A stretch of 9,016 nt of DNA, from assembly GCA_937906765.1 (NCBI GenBank), contig CALCUV010000085.1, positions 1 to 9,016 of the forward strand. Direction: 5' to 3'. This stretch comes from an uncultured Prevotella sp. (GTDB lineage: Bacteria; Bacteroidota; Bacteroidia; Bacteroidales; Bacteroidaceae). This document shows positions 7,024-9,016 of the stretch, one piece after another. The notes beneath the pieces were generated by a model. That model worked only from the letters and a program-made list of their open reading frames with translations. It had not been told where the DNA came from and searched no databases. Position 1 is the stretch's first letter, and every line of letters starts with the position of its first letter. The position numbers were made by a program, and so were the translations under genes.

Positions 7024-7637
7024 TGATGGATATTCAAGACATGCCACTTCAAGAACAGTTGCGCTCCGTAAAGCGTGAATTCCGCTTGATGATGAATGGC
7101 ATTACGAGTCAATCTATGAGGGAAAAGGGATTGACCTATCGCACAAACTTCGGTGTTGAACTTCCACGTCTTAAAGCATTTTCTGAGGAACTGCCACACA
7201 CCAAGGAACTAGCATCTACACTTTGGAAAGAGCAAGTGCGTGAATGCCGCTTGTTAGCGCCTATGCTCATGCCGGCTACTGATTTTGCAGAAGACATGGC
7301 AGATCTCTGGGTAGAACAAATGAACTTTCCCGAGGAGGCAGAGTGTGTAGTAATGTATCTTTTTCAACACCTTCCTTATGCATCATCAAAGGCATTTGAA
7401 TGGATTGCCCGAGAAGAAGTGATGCCCCAACTCTGTGGCTGGCAACTTTTCGGAAGACTATTTGGAAAGGGCGCTATGCTCTCACCAAGAGATGATGCAG
7501 AATGGCGCGACCAAGTTACTGCTACGCTTGCAAGCGAACACTTTAGTATAAAGCAGGCAGCTTATCGTGCACTGCTTAAATACATGGAACTTGGAACGGA
7601 TGAAGAGCGTTTCGGAACGCAACTTCTTGACGCATAA
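7023..7637 (+). CDS. DNA alkylation repair-like (AlkD/HEAT-repeat) protein
   Basis: This soluble, all-helical 204-residue protein resembles the DNA_alkylation family (PF08713), whose best-known member AlkD is a glycosylase for N3- and N7-alkyl purines built from HEAT-like repeats. The recognisable segment is RTNFGVELPRLKAFSEEL then LASTLWKEQVRECRLLAPML (about 40-83), matching the conserved repeat in which a small helix pair precedes LW-x4-RE. Later helices (residues 91-200) include LWVEQMNF and CGWQLFGRLF. There is no signal peptide. I cannot place AlkD's catalytic Asp and aromatic cage with confidence, so activity is unproven, and compact Bacteroidetes members may only be scaffold relatives. 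The start overlaps the lipoprotein stop (TAATG); a second ATG follows at 7026. Pairing a cytoplasmic DNA-binding fold with an envelope lipoprotein is unusual. Confidence 0.75.
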   Translation: MMDIQDMPLQEQLRSVKREFRLMMNGITSQSMREKGLTYRTNFGVELPRLKAFSEELPHTKELASTLWKEQVRECRLLAPMLMPATDFAEDMADLWVEQMNFPEEAECVVMYLFQHLPYASSKAFEWIAREEVMPQLCGWQLFGRLFGKGAMLSPRDDAEWRDQVTATLASEHFSIKQAAYRALLKYMELGTDEERFGTQLLDA

Positions 7638-7727
7638 AATAAACGTCAAAAAGATTTCTTGAGCATTATCCTTCTACATGCGCTTATTTATTATCCTTAA
7701 TTATCTCTTGTCCATACATTTAGAAGA

Positions 7728-8111
7728 ATGACTCACCCTACCTATTGTGATCGTATAGATCCTAAACGTAGCAAGAAACTTTACGCGGAGATCTACAATG
7801 CAGTTAAGAAAGGTAAACTCTATCGCAACCCAAACTTTACAGCACTGCAGTTATCTGAACAAATAAATATTAACACACGTTACATTGCGGCTGTAGTCCA
7901 AATCAACACTAATAGCAACTTTTGCGATTTACTCAATTCATTCCGATTAGCAGATGCTGAGCGCATGTTGCGCACAAAATCTGAATATTCGGCAGAAGAA
8001 ATTGGCCTCATGTCCGGTTTCGGGAGTCGCCAATCCTTTTACCGCGTGTTTCTTAAAAAGCATGGCATCACTCCCCGCCAATTTCGTATTCAACATAGAG
8101 AACAATCTTAA
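7728..8111 (+). CDS. AraC-family transcriptional regulator, DNA-binding domain only
   Basis: The 127-residue protein is almost entirely the AraC/XylS double helix-turn-helix domain. The first HTH is at about 38-60 (LQLSEQININTRYIAAVVQ). A linker helix follows with F-x2-L-L-N-x-F-R-L-A-D-A-E-R-M-L at 65-81. The second HTH is at about 88-110 (SAEEIGLMSGFGSRQSFYRVF), closing with the family signature KKHGITPRQFR (110-120). Only about 30 residues precede it, so there is no ligand-binding or sensor domain. It resembles the output domain of Bacteroidetes hybrid sensor regulators, but free-standing. The ATG at 7728 is 90 nt downstream of the previous gene, and no clear -7/-33 boxes are seen there. 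Targets are unknown; a nearby gene or its own promoter would be the usual guess. Family assignment is strong. Confidence 0.88.
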   Translation: MTHPTYCDRIDPKRSKKLYAEIYNAVKKGKLYRNPNFTALQLSEQININTRYIAAVVQINTNSNFCDLLNSFRLADAERMLRTKSEYSAEEIGLMSGFGSRQSFYRVFLKKHGITPRQFRIQHREQS

Positions 8112-8133
8112 TAAAGAGTACAACTGACAGAGT

Positions 8134-8283
8134 ACAGAGTACAACTACCGTGCGGATTGTAAACGCCCTGAAGGGGCATAATCTACATAGCGAAGGGCAA
8201 CGCCCTGGACAGAGTACAACTACCATGCGGAAAACATCTCCCCTGAAATAGATTTCACTCCTGCAAAGGACACAACTTTTGGA
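8134..8283 (+). repeat. Degenerate tandem duplication of a 75-bp unit
   Basis: The first 23 bases of unit 1 (8134-8156) recur at 8209-8231 with one difference (G8150 to A8225). The block CCCTGAA recurs in the same register (8166-8172 and 8241-8247), again 75 bp apart, and CAAC near the unit end also lines up. The remainder has diverged. Unit 1 carries two GC-rich mini-hairpins; unit 2 has lost them. Confidence 0.7.
8165..8206. repeat. REP-like pair of GC-rich mini-hairpins
   Basis: Hairpin 1 is GCCCT-GAA-GGGGC (8165-8177, with a T-G wobble) and hairpin 2 is AGGGC-AAC-GCCCT (8194-8206). They are separated by 16 nt and share the direct repeat AACGCCCTG (8162-8170 and 8199-8207). Two short GC hairpins in an otherwise AT-rich spacer are typical of REP/BIME-like dispersed elements, which may terminate or stabilise transcripts. 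Here they follow the AraC gene, which has no other visible terminator. Confidence 0.55.
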
Positions 8284-8325
8284 CCAAACAAAGGGTAATG
8301 AGTAGTGACCCAAGTTACATAAAGT

Positions 8326-8357
8326 CTTACTACCTACAACTTACTACCTACTACCTA
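8326..8357. repeat. CT-rich 14-bp tandem repeat built from heptamers
   Basis: CTTACTACCTAC occurs at 8326-8337 and 8340-8351 (14-bp period), followed by a further half unit ACCTATC. The units divide into 7-mers of the type CTTACTA and CCTACAA or CCTACTA. No coding or hairpin potential is seen. Confidence 0.75.
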
Positions 8358-8375
8358 TCACATCCCCCGCAAGGT

Positions 8376-8466
8376 ATTCGTGTCATTCCTATGCGATAAG
8401 CAACGACACACCCTGCAAGATTCGTGTCATTGACTTGCGCAACCTTCGGTTCGTGAGATTCGTGTC
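8376..8466. repeat. ATTCGTGTC direct repeats (three copies)
   Basis: ATTCGTGTCATT is at 8376-8387 and 8420-8431, and ATTCGTGTC is at 8458-8466. The first two copies are preceded by a GCAAG-type sequence. An inverted variant, CAACGACAC, lies at 8401-8409. Spacing is 44 and 38 bp and the intervening sequences are not alike, so this is not a CRISPR array. It looks like a decayed dispersed intergenic repeat. Confidence 0.65.
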
Positions 8467-8480
8467 CCCCCCCAAAAAAA
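8466..8480. repeat. C8A7 homopolymer tract upstream of the cyuA-like gene
   Basis: Eight C (8466-8473) run directly into seven A (8474-8480), 95 bp before the start at 8575. Poly-C runs of this length are prone to replication slippage and to sequencing error. In a leader or promoter region, changes in length could alter expression of the downstream gene. Confidence 0.7.
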
Positions 8481-8500
8481 TATTCTGCACCTCCTTTTAA

Positions 8501-8528
8501 GAGTAAAGATAAAAGAGTAAAGATAAAC
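8501..8528. repeat. A-rich 14-bp tandem repeat
   Basis: GAGTAAAGATAAAA (8501-8514) is followed directly by GAGTAAAGATAAAC (8515-8528), differing only in the last base. Each unit splits into the 7-mers GAGTAAA and GATAAAA or GATAAAC. The identity suggests a recent duplication. Confidence 0.85.
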
Positions 8529-8543
8529 ACCCCGCAGGCATTA

Positions 8544-8571
8544 CTCACTACTAACTCCTCACTACTAACTT
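8544..8571. repeat. CT-rich 14-bp tandem repeat abutting the cyuA-like start codon
   Basis: CTCACTACTAACTC (8544-8557) is followed directly by CTCACTACTAACTT (8558-8571), and the ATG lies only 3 nt further on. The ribosome-binding zone of the gene is therefore repeat-derived pyrimidine-rich sequence with no Shine-Dalgarno. Confidence 0.85.
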
Positions 8572-8574
8572 CTT

Positions 8575-9016
8575 ATGCTTACCCCCGACATTCGTCAACA
8601 AATAACAGCCCTCGTGCGCCACTGGGTGGTGCCCGCCATGGGATGTACCGAACCCATATGCGTTGCCCTCGCCACAGCCAAGGCTACTGAAATCTTGGGC
8701 ACTACTCCCGTGAAGGTGGAAGCACTTCTCAGCGCCAACATTCTTAAGAATGCCATGGGCGTAGGCATCCCCGGCACAGGCATGGTGGGGCTACCCATCG
8801 CCATTGCCCTAGGTGCGCTTATCGGGAAGTCCGCCTACGGGTTAGAAGGGATTAAAGACAGCAACGCCCAGGCGGTAGAACAGGGTAAGCAGTTCATTAA
8901 CGAAGGTCGCATCTCTATCTCTTTGAACGAGGAGACTACGGAGAAACTCTACGTAGAAATTCGTTGCACGGATGCCGAGCGTAACACCTCGCGCACCATT
9001 ATATCTGGTCAGCACA
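8575..9016 (+). CDS. cyuA: Fe-S-dependent L-cysteine desulfidase/L-serine dehydratase alpha-type protein (CyuA/YhaM family), 3' end outside window
   Basis: The first 147 residues match the CyuA/YhaM (UPF0597, SDH_alpha) family. CyuA-type enzymes use a [4Fe-4S] cluster to break L-cysteine into pyruvate, ammonia and sulfide in anaerobic cytoplasm. The visible motifs are MGCTEP (22-27, with cluster-ligand candidate Cys24), ANILKNAMGVGIPGTGMVGL (54-73) and PIAIALGALIG just after it. Later cysteines expected to complete the cluster lie beyond the window. The ATG at 8575 begins nine codons before the family's conserved N-terminal helix ALVRHWVVPAMGC. The gene is visibly GC-richer than the others: 141 of 240 bases from 8581 to 8820 are G or C, about 59%. 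The family also contains serine-dehydratase-like members, so the substrate is inferred. It sits downstream of a long repeat-rich spacer and is probably transcribed separately from the AraC-type gene. Confidence 0.87.
   Translation, partial: MLTPDIRQQITALVRHWVVPAMGCTEPICVALATAKATEILGTTPVKVEALLSANILKNAMGVGIPGTGMVGLPIAIALGALIGKSAYGLEGIKDSNAQAVEQGKQFINEGRISISLNEETTEKLYVEIRCTDAERNTSRTIISGQH

Larger units (their letters stand above)
8112..8574. other. 463-bp non-coding region dense in short repeats
   Basis: No credible gene is found on either strand; open frames here lack family features and run through repeats. Contents in order: heptamer-type repeats and a degenerate 75-bp duplication with two GC-rich mini-hairpins (8115-8283), a 14-bp CT-rich tandem (8326-8357), three ATTCGTGTC repeats (8376-8466), a C8A7 homopolymer junction (8466-8480), a 14-bp A-rich tandem (8501-8528), and a second 14-bp CT-rich tandem (8544-8571) directly before the next ATG. 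No convincing TAnnTTTG promoter is seen, although the cyuA-like gene must be transcribed from here or through it. Confidence 0.75.

Noticed and set aside
8068..8313. Minus-strand open frame over the repeat region after the AraC gene
   Set aside because: Its codons are made largely of the 75-bp repeat and mini-hairpins, and it has no recognisable protein features.
8376..8466. Possible CRISPR-like array from repeated ATTCGTGTC
   Set aside because: Repeats are only 9-12 bp, spacings differ (44 and 38 bp), there are only three copies and no cas genes are present.
8487..8496. CACCTCCTTT, resembling the 3' tail of 16S rRNA
   Set aside because: A 10-nt match in an intergenic region without any other rRNA sequence; chance is the simplest explanation.

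Overview
The window looks like chromosomal DNA of a Bacteroidales bacterium (Prevotella/Bacteroides type). The support is the protein families: a Bacteroides-like M49 dipeptidyl peptidase III, an RmlB with the Bacteroidetes form of the family, a Bacteroidetes-type LptD, a BACON-like lipoprotein and a free-standing AraC DNA-binding domain. Shine-Dalgarno sequences are largely absent and there are TAnnTTTG-like promoter boxes. All eight genes are on the + strand.

Layout: (1) 2-688, the 3' third of a zinc dipeptidyl peptidase III, entering exactly at its HECLGH motif. (2) 767-1903, rfbB (dTDP-glucose 4,6-dehydratase), with a perfect hairpin upstream and a strong intrinsic terminator downstream. 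(3) 1960-2165, an AT-rich intergenic region with a 21-bp tandem repeat, then 2166-3266, a DegT-family PLP aminotransferase of the 3-amino-sugar type. (4) 3378-6170, an LptD/OstA-family outer-membrane LPS assembly protein with a non-ATG start. Its N-terminal linker contains a long perfect palindrome and a 15-bp tandem repeat. (5) 6310-7023, a lipoprotein overlapping by one base (TAATG) with 7023-7637, a DNA-alkylation-repair-like helical-repeat protein. (6) 7728-8111, a minimal AraC-type regulator. (7) 8112-8574, a repeat-rich non-coding stretch: a degenerate 75-bp duplication with GC-rich hairpins, heptamer-based tandem repeats, ATTCGTGTC repeats and a C8A7 tract. (8) 8575 to the end, the 5' part of a cyuA/YhaM-type Fe-S L-cysteine desulfidase, with clearly higher GC than its neighbours.

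How the genes fit together: rfbB, the aminotransferase and lptD share a cell-envelope theme. RmlB makes dTDP-4-keto-6-deoxyglucose, a DegT enzyme can turn a keto-deoxysugar nucleotide into an amino sugar for surface glycans, and LptD places LPS in the outer leaflet. The terminator after rfbB and the promoter-like sequence before lptD suggest separate transcription units rather than one operon. No complete new defence or mobile system is visible. The most unusual signals are the palindrome inside the lptD reading frame and the 7/14/21-bp periodicity of several independent intergenic repeats.
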